Shown: one piece after another, positions 16,832 through 26,387 of the stretch
How positions within the stretch are numbered: position 1 is the first letter of the stretch
Layout of the letters: each line of letters opens with the position of its first letter
From: Sphingobacterium griseoflavum
GTDB lineage: Bacteria > Bacteroidota > Bacteroidia > Sphingobacteriales > Sphingobacteriaceae
Length of the DNA: 64,000 nucleotides
NCBI RefSeq assembly: GCF_014653155.1
Contig: NZ_BNAF01000017.1
Span: 19,500 to 83,499 of the forward strand
Direction: 5' to 3'
The notes under the pieces: model-generated
Told to the model about the DNA's origin: nothing
Databases searched by the model: none
Seen by the model: only the letters and a program-made list of their open reading frames with translations
Position numbers and translations under genes: made by a program

Positions 16832-17938
16832 ATGAATCGTAAAACAGGGAACGATATATGTCCTTTTTCGAGAAGACGCTTTATCCAGTCGGGGATGCTG
16901 CTGTCGAGCGTGCTTTTTATGCAGCCGTTGTTAGGTAAAGAGGCTGGAAATCCACCGGTGCCGGCCTTTACATTAAAGCCTATTGGCCGATCATTGGCGC
17001 TGAAGGATTACTATATCTGGTGCTCTTCACCGATTTGGGGCGAGGATGGCAAAGTGCATTTGTTTTACTCGCGTTGGAAAAAGACACGTGGGATGAGTGG
17101 TTGGATCCACGGATCGGAAATCGCCCATGCGGTAGCCGATAGCCCCTACGGCACCTTTCAACACCAATCGGTGGTGTTAACGCCCCGTGAAGGATATTGG
17201 GACAGCACTACCTGCCACAATCCACTGATCAAAAAGGTGGATGACACCTACTACCTATTCTATATGGGTAATTCAAATGGTAAAACTGATACGAAACGCA
17301 TCGGCATCGCTACGGCTAAGCATATCGACGGACCTTGGGAGCGTATGGATGAACCCTGCCTGTTGCCGGGAGAACCCGGTGCTTGGGACGATCATTGCAC
17401 CACCAACCCTGCTTTTGTAAAAGGCGGTGATGGGAAGTATTGGTTGTTCTACAAATCATGGAACACCGCTGAATACCAGCATGCGAAAGGAGCCATTCGT
17501 GGCAATCGAAAATATGGGCTGGCAAAAGCCGATCATCCCGCTGGACCCTACGAACGCGTGTCGCGACATCCTATCCTCGACTTTTCTGATAGCCCCAACA
17601 ACGCGCAACTGGAAGATGCCTACGTTTGGCAAGAGCGAGGAGCTTATCACCTAATCGCGCGCGATATGGGCTTTTTTAATCACGAATTTGGTTTGCTACT
17701 ATCGTCAAAGGATGGTCTTAACTGGTCGTCTCCTCGGGTTGCGTACCGAGCGATGACGGCTTATGTGAAGGAACGAACGCCGGCCGCTCACTTGAAGCGT
17801 TTTGGTCGCTTAGAACGCCCCATGTTGCTGTTGGATCCTGTAACGGAGAAGCCCAAGTTTTTGTTTGGCGCCACACAAGGTGGGGATGATGATAGCGCCA
17901 CAACATTTGTTTTTGAGATTGTATCGTATAAACTTTGA
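16832..17938 (+). CDS. Tat-exported beta-propeller glycoside hydrolase (GH43/GH117-like superfamily)
   Basis: A 368-residue protein with a twin-arginine signal (SRRRFIQSGMLLSSVLFM), predicting export of a folded enzyme. The mature part shows repeated propeller-blade motifs typical of the GH43/GH32/GH117 superfamily: GKVHLFYSRW, DTYYLFYMGN, GKYWLFYKSW and GAYHLIARDM, with Asp and Glu residues in NPAFVKGG, QLEDAYVW and RLERPML contexts. It should hydrolyse a glycosidic bond, possibly arabinofuranosyl or anhydro-sugar related, but neither family number nor substrate can be fixed by eye. It is the first gene of a five-gene operon, 17 nt before the GH28 gene. The hydrolase fold is secure; the substrate is unknown. 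Confidence 0.75.
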   Translation: MNRKTGNDICPFSRRRFIQSGMLLSSVLFMQPLLGKEAGNPPVPAFTLKPIGRSLALKDYYIWCSSPIWGEDGKVHLFYSRWKKTRGMSGWIHGSEIAHAVADSPYGTFQHQSVVLTPREGYWDSTTCHNPLIKKVDDTYYLFYMGNSNGKTDTKRIGIATAKHIDGPWERMDEPCLLPGEPGAWDDHCTTNPAFVKGGDGKYWLFYKSWNTAEYQHAKGAIRGNRKYGLAKADHPAGPYERVSRHPILDFSDSPNNAQLEDAYVWQERGAYHLIARDMGFFNHEFGLLLSSKDGLNWSSPRVAYRAMTAYVKERTPAAHLKRFGRLERPMLLLDPVTEKPKFLFGATQGGDDDSATTFVFEIVSYKL

Positions 17939-17955
17939 TTTTTTTATAAACACCA

Positions 17956-19359
17956 ATGATGAAGAAACTGATTGGAAGCATCCTCCTATGTTTGACCATA
18001 ACTTATTCCATGGCGCAGGAGACCAAATGGACCACCGCAGAGCAGCCACTTGCAGCGGTAAAAGACCTTAAGAAACAGGTCGTTGCACCGAAATTCCGCA
18101 AAAAAGACTATGCTGTAACCAACTTTGGCGCAAAGGGAGACGGAATAACGAAGAATACGGAAGCCTTCCGGAAGGCTATCGAGCAATGTAATAAAGAAGG
18201 CGGCGGACGCGTAGTCGTACCAAAAGGCATCTTTTTGACAGGAGCAATCTATTTAAAAAGTAACGTGAATTTATACGTTCAGGAAGGTGCCACCATTTTG
18301 TTTAGTCGCGATAGTTCAGACTATCCCATGGTCTTCACGCGTTGGGAGGGTATGGAATGTATGAATTTCTCTCCTTTCATCTATGCCTATGGAGAAGAAA
18401 ATATTGCTATTACGGGAAAGGGCCTTTTGGATGGCAATGCTGATAACGACCATTGGTGGTATTGGTGTGGTGCACGCAAGTATGGTTGGAATGAAAATAG
18501 ACCGGGCGAGCAAAAGCCTGCTCGGGCGATCTTGCACCAACAGATGGCCGAAGAGATAAACCCCCGGAAAAGAATCTACGGTGACGGACATTTCCTGCGC
18601 CCGAACTTTGTACAGCCTTATCAATGCAAAAATGTGTGGATTGCCGATGTGAAAATGGTCAACTCGCCGATGTGGAACCTTAATCCGGTGTTATGCGAGA
18701 ATGTGCTGATTGAGCGTGTTAAGATTGTTAGCCATGGACCTAATAATGATGGGTGTGACCCAGAAGCTTGCAAAAATGTATGGATCAGAGATTGTTATTT
18801 TGATACAGGAGACGATTGCATAGCAATCAAATCAGGGCGAGACGAGGATGGCCGTAATATTGGCCGTCCGGCGGAAAACCACATTATTGAAAATTGCATG
18901 ATGAAAGACGGCCACGGCGGAGTCGTAATCGGTAGTGAGATAGCCGGAGGAGCAAGAAACATCTATGCGTTGAACAACGTGATGGACAGTCCAAATCTAG
19001 ACCGCGCGCTACGGATAAAAACAAGCTCTAGCCGAGGAGGCACCATCGAAAATGTATTTTTCTATAATACCCAAGTAGGGCAATATAAAGAGGCGGCAGT
19101 AAGGTTCAATATGTTTTACGAAAAGCCAGGTAAGCATATTCCGACGATCCGCAATATATGGGTGGAAAATCTGAAAGTGAAAGGCGGCGGTAAGTATGCC
19201 GTGCTGTCCAGCGCTTACGAATCATCGCCTGTAACGAATTTCACCATGATCAACTGTAAGATCGACGGTGTTCAAGAACCCTATAAAGTGGATCACCTGA
19301 AGCAGGTGACACTTAAGAATGTGGTCATTAACGGCAAGCCGGTTTCATCATTTGATTAA
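17956..19359 (+). CDS. GH28 polygalacturonase/rhamnogalacturonase, classical active site
   Basis: A 467-residue secreted GH28 beta-helix enzyme with a signal peptide ending SMAQ (about residue 21). All classical active-site elements are present: NNDGCDPE (Asp265), TGDDCIAIKSG (Asp286, Asp287), DGHGGVVIGSE (His320) and ALRIKTS (Arg353, Lys355). The N-terminal VTNFGAKGDGITKNTEAF is the usual GH28 entry motif. It should hydrolyse galacturonic-acid linkages in homogalacturonan or RG-I; GGGR and HWWYWCG insertions resemble bacterial rhamnogalacturonan-type or exo-acting members. Its stop codon overlaps the next gene's ATG by one base, so translation is probably coupled. ATGs occur at 17956 and 17959. 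Confidence 0.93.
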   Translation: MMKKLIGSILLCLTITYSMAQETKWTTAEQPLAAVKDLKKQVVAPKFRKKDYAVTNFGAKGDGITKNTEAFRKAIEQCNKEGGGRVVVPKGIFLTGAIYLKSNVNLYVQEGATILFSRDSSDYPMVFTRWEGMECMNFSPFIYAYGEENIAITGKGLLDGNADNDHWWYWCGARKYGWNENRPGEQKPARAILHQQMAEEINPRKRIYGDGHFLRPNFVQPYQCKNVWIADVKMVNSPMWNLNPVLCENVLIERVKIVSHGPNNDGCDPEACKNVWIRDCYFDTGDDCIAIKSGRDEDGRNIGRPAENHIIENCMMKDGHGGVVIGSEIAGGARNIYALNNVMDSPNLDRALRIKTSSSRGGTIENVFFYNTQVGQYKEAAVRFNMFYEKPGKHIPTIRNIWVENLKVKGGGKYAVLSSAYESSPVTNFTMINCKIDGVQEPYKVDHLKQVTLKNVVINGKPVSSFD

Positions 19360-22300
19360 TGGTATATAAATTACTGATAGCAGCACTGGCATGGAGCGCT
19401 TTGGTACAGGGACACTGTCATGCGCAATCCAAGCATGGAGAAAAACAGCTACGTAACCTACATTATACCGCAGATCAAGGGGATTTCCTGCTGGTGGATG
19501 GCCGATATCGATTTAATCGGGCATTATATGGTGATCATCGCGCATCACGCGTCGAAGCAGGCGACTTACCCGAGTTTGCGCTTTATCTCCCGGGCATGGG
19601 AGGCAATCTACAGTTTGTGATTGCTCGAAATGGTCGCTACAAAAAGCTAATCGATGCCGATCGTATAGAGACACGTTATCGAGCAGGTAAGATGACGTAT
19701 CGTATTCACGACGAACTTCTTGGCGGGGGATCGCTGAATTTAACGTTGCTGGCCCAATATGCCGCAGAGGGTCTGGTATTGGAGATGTCCGGTGATCGTG
19801 TAGATCCTAAAACGCTTTTGTATAGTATATACGGTGGTGCGAGTGGTAAAACTTTTAGTCGGAATGGTGATATCGGTGCCGACCCGGAATCCAATTTCTA
19901 TCTTTTGCCAGCATATGCAACAGGCAATATTTTCGATGTAAAGAAGACGGGGTTCTCCTTGCGTTATACCGGCAAGCGAAATGAAGAGCAGTTTGTGCAT
20001 GGCGATTTCGGTGGTGCTGTCAATGTGGTATTAACGGATGCGGAGGTGCTGGAACAGCTTCATGATCTAGAACGGCATAAACCGGCCGCTAGCCCGATAA
20101 TCTGTGCAAAATACGAAGCGTTTTCCGAGCCAGTATATATCCAAGTGGCAAAGGGGCGAGGCCAAGGAAGCCGCGCGACGAACGACGAATTGGCTGTCTT
20201 GTTTAAGGAGGCTGATCATGCCCGGCGGGCCTTGGCCAACCGTATAAAACTGCGCACACCGGATGCACATATCAACAATGTCGGAGAAACCCTTGCACTT
20301 GCAGCAGACGCTATTTGGGAAAGTCCCAGTTATTTGCATGGCGCTGTGGCATGGCGGATGCGCCTCAATGCTTGGCGAGGAGCTTACTCCGCGGATGCAT
20401 TAGGATGGCACGATCGCGCCAGGGAGCATTTTTCCGCCTACCTGCGGTCGCAAGTATTGGAGCCAGCCACCGGCCCGGTGGTTATGGATACCACATTGCA
20501 TCTAGCGCGGCACATAGAGGAAATGGGAACCTCGGTATTTAGCAGCGGATATGTATCCCGAAATCCAAATAATAATCGGGTGCCCCACCACTATGACATG
20601 AATCTGGTGTTCTTCGATCAGTTGTTTTCCCATTTTGATCACACCGGCGACAAAGCCTATTTAAAGGAGGCTTGGCCCAGTATCCTTAGGCATTTGGCGT
20701 GGGAAAAAAGAAATTTCGATACCAACAATGATGGGCTTTATGATGCATACTGTGCGATTTGGGCCAGTGATGGTTTACAGTATTCCGGAGGAGGAGTCGC
20801 GCACAGCAGCGCTTACAATTATCGAGCGAATCGCGCGGCGGCTGCATTAGCTGGTATCTTAGGCATCGATGCCCAGCCCTTTACCGCAGAAGCCGACAAG
20901 ATTGCAAAAGCATTGAAAACAAGATTGTGGATAGCAGATAAAGGTCATTTTGCAGAGTTTGAGGATCTGTTGGGCAATAGATTGCGACATGACAGTCCGG
21001 GGCTTTGGACGATTTACCATATCGCAGACGCCTTTCTGTTAGACGATTTTGAAAGTTACCAAAACACGCAATACATCCATAACCATTTGCCGCATATCCC
21101 CATACAGGTTAAAGAACAAACTGAATCTCATTTATATACCTTGGCAACCAGCCGTTGGCAACCTTATACCTGGTCGATAAATAATGTGGCCCTGGCTGAA
21201 AATTTGCAAGCAGCACTGGCATTTTGGCAATCGGGACGCCAAGAAGATGCCTACCTGCTATGGAAAAGTAATCTGATCGAGAGTATGTACCATGGAGTCA
21301 GTCCGGGGAATTTCCAGCAATTATCACATTACGACGCTTTTCGAGGAGAACTATACCGCGATTTTGCGGATCCGATTGGCGTAGCATCCCGAACGCTGGT
21401 GGAAGGACTATTTGGTGTTGTACCACGTTTAATGCAACAAGAGATACATGTTAGGCCAGGTTTTCCGCGTTCTTGGAATTTTGCGGAGATCGATTTGCCA
21501 CAATGGCAATATAAGTATCGGAAGACAGATCGTGGAATGCACTTCGATATACGGACCCAATTTAAACAAAAGTTGAAACTTAAGATGGAGCTTCCCATCA
21601 GCTTTAAACATGTTAAATCGGTGACGGTCAATGGCGAAGATGTGCTATGGAAGCTAAAGTCTACTGCTGTAAATGGCCCTGTCATCCTTTTTGAAACAGC
21701 GGCATCATATAATTTTCAGGTCGATATTGATGGAGAAGGTACATTGGATCCTGCAGAAACAGTGGTTTTCGAGCACCCTTACCATGAGGGTTTTATATTG
21801 CCATTGGGCGAGGGAGAGCATATGGGCGAGATCCACGATCCGCAGCAACTAGTGCGTGCGCACAGGGGCAATCGATTTCAAATGCAACCTGAATGTAGGA
21901 AAGGTACTTTCTTCGTGCACATCAAGGCCGGGCAGATGAGCTTTTGGCGGGCCGTCGATATCTCGCTGGTAGCGCCTGTACAGCATCATTTTTTAACAAC
22001 GGACAAAAAGCAACAACTGCACTTGAAAAACAACGGAGTGGCGGCCTGCAACGTCTTACTTACTGCACCTACCTTCCAGCGGGAAATAGCATTGCCTCCC
22101 GGCGGGGAAGGTCTTTTGGAAATCCCAGCCGATATGCTAAGCAAGGGAACCAACGATTTTGCCCTTAGCGTGGGGGAGATCAAATGGAAAATCTCCACTA
22201 CTATTTGGGAACTGCCTCATCAGCAGCATTATATTCAACAGGATCTTTCTGGGTTTTACAACGCGCGTGTAAACCAAATTTTCCAGCAACACTACCTATC

Positions 22301-22973
22301 GCCGCGTCCTGTAGGGCCTACCTTGCAACTGCCTTGGCAAGGGATAGGTAACTGGTGCTACCCGTTAACAATGGCCCAAATTGATGACCAAGGATTGATG
22401 GACGCGCGGAAAGACGAAGTCGCAACTTATCTAGGTATTCCTTTTCTGATTAAGGGAGCACAGCACAATATCATTTTTGCAAGTCAATGGGACAATTACC
22501 CGACACAGCTGGATATCCCGCTATCGGGCAGGGCAGCGAAGCTTTACGTACTAATGGCAGGTTCTACGAATCCGATGCAGTCGCAAATCGTCAATGGGAA
22601 AATTCGCGTACAGTATAAGGATGGACACGAATCGATCCTGGAGCTTCACAATCCATCCAATTGGTGGCCGATCGAGCAGGATTATTTCAATGATCAATAT
22701 GCCTTTGATTTGCCCGATGACCAAATCCCCTATCGGGTGAAACTCAAAACAGGGGAATTGTATCGAGGGGGAAGCCTAAGTCGGTATGATGACATAAAAG
22801 GCTACACATCGCGTGCGGTGGATGGAGGGTCAGCTACTATTTTAGACTTGCCACTGGACCCATCGAAGGAACTTAAATCACTAAGCTTGGTAAGCGAAGC
22901 CAATGACGTGGTGATCGGCATTATGGCCGCAACACTGCTGAAAGCTAATGGGCAGCAACCCATAAACAAATAG
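19359..22973 (+). CDS. Large secreted glycosidase-like protein with (alpha/alpha)6 barrel (DUF4450-like)
   Basis: A 1204-residue secreted protein with a signal peptide ending CHAQ (about residue 23). The N-terminal approximately 250 residues look like a beta-sandwich. Residues about 300-750 resemble an (alpha/alpha)6 toroid as in six-hairpin glycosidases, with AVAWRMRLNAWRGAYSADALG, HHYDMNLVFFDQLFSHFD and QPYTWSINNVALAENLQAAL. About 400 further residues form additional beta-rich domains. This matches what I recall of DUF4450-type proteins in Bacteroidota pectin loci, but the family name is from memory and the reaction is not known to me. It is coupled to GH28 by a one-base overlap, suggesting work on the same polymer. 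No frameshift or truncation is evident. Confidence 0.7.
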   Translation: MVYKLLIAALAWSALVQGHCHAQSKHGEKQLRNLHYTADQGDFLLVDGRYRFNRALYGDHRASRVEAGDLPEFALYLPGMGGNLQFVIARNGRYKKLIDADRIETRYRAGKMTYRIHDELLGGGSLNLTLLAQYAAEGLVLEMSGDRVDPKTLLYSIYGGASGKTFSRNGDIGADPESNFYLLPAYATGNIFDVKKTGFSLRYTGKRNEEQFVHGDFGGAVNVVLTDAEVLEQLHDLERHKPAASPIICAKYEAFSEPVYIQVAKGRGQGSRATNDELAVLFKEADHARRALANRIKLRTPDAHINNVGETLALAADAIWESPSYLHGAVAWRMRLNAWRGAYSADALGWHDRAREHFSAYLRSQVLEPATGPVVMDTTLHLARHIEEMGTSVFSSGYVSRNPNNNRVPHHYDMNLVFFDQLFSHFDHTGDKAYLKEAWPSILRHLAWEKRNFDTNNDGLYDAYCAIWASDGLQYSGGGVAHSSAYNYRANRAAAALAGILGIDAQPFTAEADKIAKALKTRLWIADKGHFAEFEDLLGNRLRHDSPGLWTIYHIADAFLLDDFESYQNTQYIHNHLPHIPIQVKEQTESHLYTLATSRWQPYTWSINNVALAENLQAALAFWQSGRQEDAYLLWKSNLIESMYHGVSPGNFQQLSHYDAFRGELYRDFADPIGVASRTLVEGLFGVVPRLMQQEIHVRPGFPRSWNFAEIDLPQWQYKYRKTDRGMHFDIRTQFKQKLKLKMELPISFKHVKSVTVNGEDVLWKLKSTAVNGPVILFETAASYNFQVDIDGEGTLDPAETVVFEHPYHEGFILPLGEGEHMGEIHDPQQLVRAHRGNRFQMQPECRKGTFFVHIKAGQMSFWRAVDISLVAPVQHHFLTTDKKQQLHLKNNGVAACNVLLTAPTFQREIALPPGGEGLLEIPADMLSKGTNDFALSVGEIKWKISTTIWELPHQQHYIQQDLSGFYNARVNQIFQQHYLSPRPVGPTLQLPWQGIGNWCYPLTMAQIDDQGLMDARKDEVATYLGIPFLIKGAQHNIIFASQWDNYPTQLDIPLSGRAAKLYVLMAGSTNPMQSQIVNGKIRVQYKDGHESILELHNPSNWWPIEQDYFNDQYAFDLPDDQIPYRVKLKTGELYRGGSLSRYDDIKGYTSRAVDGGSATILDLPLDPSKELKSLSLVSEANDVVIGIMAATLLKANGQQPINK

Positions 22974-22997
22974 ATTGAAAACGAACGTCTAAAAAAT

Positions 22998-25145
22998 ATG
23001 ATGCAAAAGAATATCATCTTTGGAATAGTTTGGCTGCTTTTTGCCTCCTGTGGGGCGCAGCAGTCAGGCAAAATAGATCGGAAAGCCGTGGTACAGCGGC
23101 ACAATGTGGTCAACAATAGTATGGACACCTTAGCTTCCCTGACAGTAGGCAATGGTGCTTTTGCGTATACGGTAGATGCTACGGGCATGCAATCTTTTCC
23201 GACATACTATAAAAAAGGGGTTTCTTTGGGTACGCAATCCGAGTGGGGCTGGAATAATTTTCCGAATACAGGAAAATTTGGCTTTGAAGAAACACTAAAG
23301 TCTTACGATTTCAATCAGGAGGGTCGCGACGCGAAATATAGCATTCAGCATAAGGAACCGGGGAGGCGTCGGGATGCGACAGCATATTATCGGATTAATC
23401 CACATCGCCTGCAGTTAGGGAACGTTGGCTTGGAGATTCAGCTCGAAAATGGCGCAACAGCCGGCGTACAGGATATCAAGGAAATCAAGCAAACCATTGA
23501 TCTTTGGTCGGGTTTGATACACAGTATGTTTCAGGTGGAAGGTGAGCCCGTGGAGGTATGGACAGCTGCCGCGCAGACCAGCGACCAAGTTGCTGTAAAG
23601 GTGTCTTCGCCCTTAGTCACTGCGGGGCGTTTACAAGTATTTGTCCGTTATCCTTTCCCCACCGGCGAGTTTTTAGACGAAGCAACTAACTACGACGAGG
23701 ACGCGCAACATACCTCCACAATGTTGGTGCAAAATAATACCACGGCAGTGCTGGAACATCGTCTGCCAGGAACGAACTATTTTACACGCTTGCAGTTTTC
23801 TGACGGGCAATTTGCCGAACGAAAGAAACACCATTTTGTGTTGACCCCTTCACCTCGTTCGAATACGTTTGAAGTGGCATTTTCCTTTGCGGCAAAGAAC
23901 GAATTTGATGAAGGTAAGCTCGGTTTCGAACATACCGAAAAGGAAAGTAGCGATGCTTGGAAGGCATATTGGGAAAGCGGTGCGGCGGTAGACTTTGCAG
24001 GCAGTACGGATCCGCGCGCACACGAGCTGGAGCGCCGTGTGGTGTTATCGCAATATTTAACTAAAGTGCAGTGCGGGGGTAGCAGCCCGCCGCAAGAAAC
24101 TGGGCTCACGTTCAACAGTTGGTATGGAAAGCCCCACACCGAAATGCATTGGTGGCATGGTGTACATTATGCACTTTGGGGGCGTCCAGCAATTATGGAG
24201 GAAACCCTAGGCTATTATTTCAAAACCTTCGAAAAAGCAAAGCTATTGGCCGAGCGCCAAGGATACAAAGGCGTTCGATGGATCAAGATGTCGGATAATG
24301 AAGGCAACGAAAGCCCTTCTTCTGTCGCTGCATTTTTGATATGGCAGCAGCCACACATTATTTATATGACCGAATTAGCTTATCGAGACAAAGCGGATAC
24401 TGCTTTGTTGCACAAGTATAAGGATTTGGTTTTTGCAACAGCTGATTTTATGGCCGACTATGCATATTACGATAAAGAAAAAGATCGCTATAACCTAGGC
24501 CTAGGCGTCATCCCAGCGCAAGAGGTGTTTAAAGCTGCGGAGACAAGAAACCCTACCTATGAGGTCGCCTATTGGGATTGGGCCTTGCGGATTGCACAGA
24601 CATGGAAAGAACGACTCGGCGAACCTCCTGTCCAGAAATGGAAGGATGTGATCGATAAATTGGCGCCCCTGCCGGTGCAGGGAGATGTCTATTTGGCTAC
24701 CGAGACAGCCACCGATTCGTATACGTTTCCCAAGTGGATGACGGATCACCCGTCGGTTTTGGGTGCCCTCGGTATGGTGCCGGAGTCGCCAAAGCTAGAC
24801 AAAGCCATCATGAAAAATACTTGGGATACGGTTTGGGCAAAATGGTCATGGAAAGATACCTGGGGATGGGATTTTCCTATGACGGCCATGAATGCAGCAC
24901 GGTTAAACATGCCTGAAAAAGCCTTGGATGCCCTTTTTATGGATATTCAAACAAATACATACCTGAAAAATGGACATAATTACCAAGATGGGAGGTTACG
25001 CATCTATCTGCCCGGCAATGGCGGACTCCTCACCGCTGTAGCGATGATGCTGGAAGGATGGGATGCATCGACAGGGGAACTTCCCGGATTTCCAAAGGAT
25101 GGAAGTTGGAAAATAAAAAAAGAAGGATTCAAAAAAATGCCTTAA
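22998..25145 (+). CDS. Lipoprotein glycosidase-like protein of the six-hairpin (GH65/GH95-like) superfamily
   Basis: A 715-residue protein with lipobox LFASC (Cys17), so probably lipid-anchored. The N-terminal part (LTVGNGAFAYTVDATGMQSF) and the beta-sandwich that follows resemble GH65/GH95-type enzymes. The rest has (alpha/alpha)6-barrel features: MHWWHGVHYALWGRPAIM, RWIKMSDNEGNESPSS and WDFPMTAMNAARLNMPEKAL. A specific family could not be recognised with certainty, and the substrate is unknown. It lies 24 nt after the DUF4450-like gene and 4 nt before a GH105, so it is in the same operon and presumably acts on the same oligosaccharides. A role in removing a terminal sugar would be in keeping, but this is inference. 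Confidence 0.68.
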   Translation: MMQKNIIFGIVWLLFASCGAQQSGKIDRKAVVQRHNVVNNSMDTLASLTVGNGAFAYTVDATGMQSFPTYYKKGVSLGTQSEWGWNNFPNTGKFGFEETLKSYDFNQEGRDAKYSIQHKEPGRRRDATAYYRINPHRLQLGNVGLEIQLENGATAGVQDIKEIKQTIDLWSGLIHSMFQVEGEPVEVWTAAAQTSDQVAVKVSSPLVTAGRLQVFVRYPFPTGEFLDEATNYDEDAQHTSTMLVQNNTTAVLEHRLPGTNYFTRLQFSDGQFAERKKHHFVLTPSPRSNTFEVAFSFAAKNEFDEGKLGFEHTEKESSDAWKAYWESGAAVDFAGSTDPRAHELERRVVLSQYLTKVQCGGSSPPQETGLTFNSWYGKPHTEMHWWHGVHYALWGRPAIMEETLGYYFKTFEKAKLLAERQGYKGVRWIKMSDNEGNESPSSVAAFLIWQQPHIIYMTELAYRDKADTALLHKYKDLVFATADFMADYAYYDKEKDRYNLGLGVIPAQEVFKAAETRNPTYEVAYWDWALRIAQTWKERLGEPPVQKWKDVIDKLAPLPVQGDVYLATETATDSYTFPKWMTDHPSVLGALGMVPESPKLDKAIMKNTWDTVWAKWSWKDTWGWDFPMTAMNAARLNMPEKALDALFMDIQTNTYLKNGHNYQDGRLRIYLPGNGGLLTAVAMMLEGWDASTGELPGFPKDGSWKIKKEGFKKMP

Positions 25146-25149
25146 CCCG

Positions 25150-26277
25150 ATGAAAACAATAGCTGTATTTATTTGTGCCGTTGTGATGCTGCATACGCTG
25201 CAAGCGCAACACCTTACAACGAAAGCCGAGGTGTTGCATCAATTGCGTACCGCGAATGACTACTTTATGAAAAAATGGCCCGATCCGGCCAAACGCATTG
25301 TGACGAACAAGGAACGCCCTGCCAACATCTGGACACGGGGTGTTTATTATGAAGGTCTCTTGGCTTTTTACACGATTGATAAACAAAAGAAATATTATGA
25401 CTATGCTGTAGAATGGGGTGAAAAGCATGCTTGGAAACCCGTTCGCGGCGAAGTGTATACCCGGCATGCGGACAATCAGAACTGCGGGATGACATATATC
25501 GATCTATACCGTATCGATCCGCAACCCGAACGTATAGCGGCGATAAAAATGAATATCGATTCATTGATCCGTAGTGGCCATATTCATGATTGGACTTGGA
25601 TAGATGCTATCCAGATGGCCATGCCGATATTCGTCAAGCTCGGCGTAACCTTTAAGGATACGACCTACTTTGACCATATGTACAAGATGTATCAGCACAT
25701 CAAATATGTTGAAGGAGGGCATGGCCTATACAATCCGGAAGACCGGCTGTGGTGGCGCGATAAAGATTTTATTCCGCCCTACAAAGAACCCAATGGCGAG
25801 GATTGCTACTGGTCGCGCGGAAACGGTTGGGTACTGGCCGCATTAGCGCTGGTACTACAAGAGCTGCCAACGTCGGATCCACACCACAGCGAATACCTGC
25901 AAGATTTTAAGCGTTTGGCGACAGCGGTACGGCCGCTCCAACGGGAGGACGGCTTTTGGAACGTCAGCTTGCATGATGCCCAGCACTACGCGGGAAAGGA
26001 AGCTTCGGGAACAGCACTATTCGTGTATGGAATGGCTTGGGGGGTCAATAACGGGATGCTCGATAAAGAAGCGTTTTTACCAAGCGTAGAGAAAGGTTGG
26101 GCGGCGTTAGCCAACGAGACTATACAGCCGTCAGGCTTTTTAAGTTATGTGCAATCCACTGGGAAAGAACCCAAAGATGGCCAGCCGGTAACGGCCGAGA
26201 AGATGCCCGACTTCGAGGATTATGGCTTGGGTTGTGTGCTGCTTGCGGGAACAGAGGTGTATAAAATGCTAAAATAA
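25150..26277 (+). CDS. GH105 unsaturated rhamnogalacturonyl hydrolase (copy 2)
   Basis: A 375-residue secreted GH105 enzyme (signal peptide ending LQAQ, about residue 20) that removes unsaturated galacturonate from lyase products. It has WTWIDAIQMAMP with likely catalytic Asp152, NGEDCYWSRGNGW and ASGTALFVYGMAWG. It shares long identical stretches with the lipoprotein copy at 6191, including GLGC near the C-terminus, but has a signal-peptidase-I leader in place of a lipobox. The two may therefore work in different positions, one anchored and one soluble in the periplasm. It is the last gene of the second enzyme operon; no clear terminator follows before susC2. Confidence 0.93.
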   Translation: MKTIAVFICAVVMLHTLQAQHLTTKAEVLHQLRTANDYFMKKWPDPAKRIVTNKERPANIWTRGVYYEGLLAFYTIDKQKKYYDYAVEWGEKHAWKPVRGEVYTRHADNQNCGMTYIDLYRIDPQPERIAAIKMNIDSLIRSGHIHDWTWIDAIQMAMPIFVKLGVTFKDTTYFDHMYKMYQHIKYVEGGHGLYNPEDRLWWRDKDFIPPYKEPNGEDCYWSRGNGWVLAALALVLQELPTSDPHHSEYLQDFKRLATAVRPLQREDGFWNVSLHDAQHYAGKEASGTALFVYGMAWGVNNGMLDKEAFLPSVEKGWAALANETIQPSGFLSYVQSTGKEPKDGQPVTAEKMPDFEDYGLGCVLLAGTEVYKMLK

Positions 26278-26343
26278 ACTTTCCCTCCACGAACCGAAAA
26301 ATTGGATCGCTACGATCTAGACCTATGGATGTATGCTAACAAG

Positions 26344-26361
26344 GCGGAACGTTTGTTCCGC
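26344..26361. repeat. Perfect hairpin/palindrome in the susC2 leader
   Basis: GCGGAAC, a GTTT loop and GTTCCGC form a perfect 7-bp stem 26 nt before the susC2 ATG. It is not followed by a T run, so it is not a classical terminator; it may be an operator or a leader hairpin. A second short palindrome (GATCG-CTA-CGATC) lies at 26305-26317. Confidence 0.5.
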
Positions 26362-26387
26362 TAATTATAATACCAAAACTATATTTT

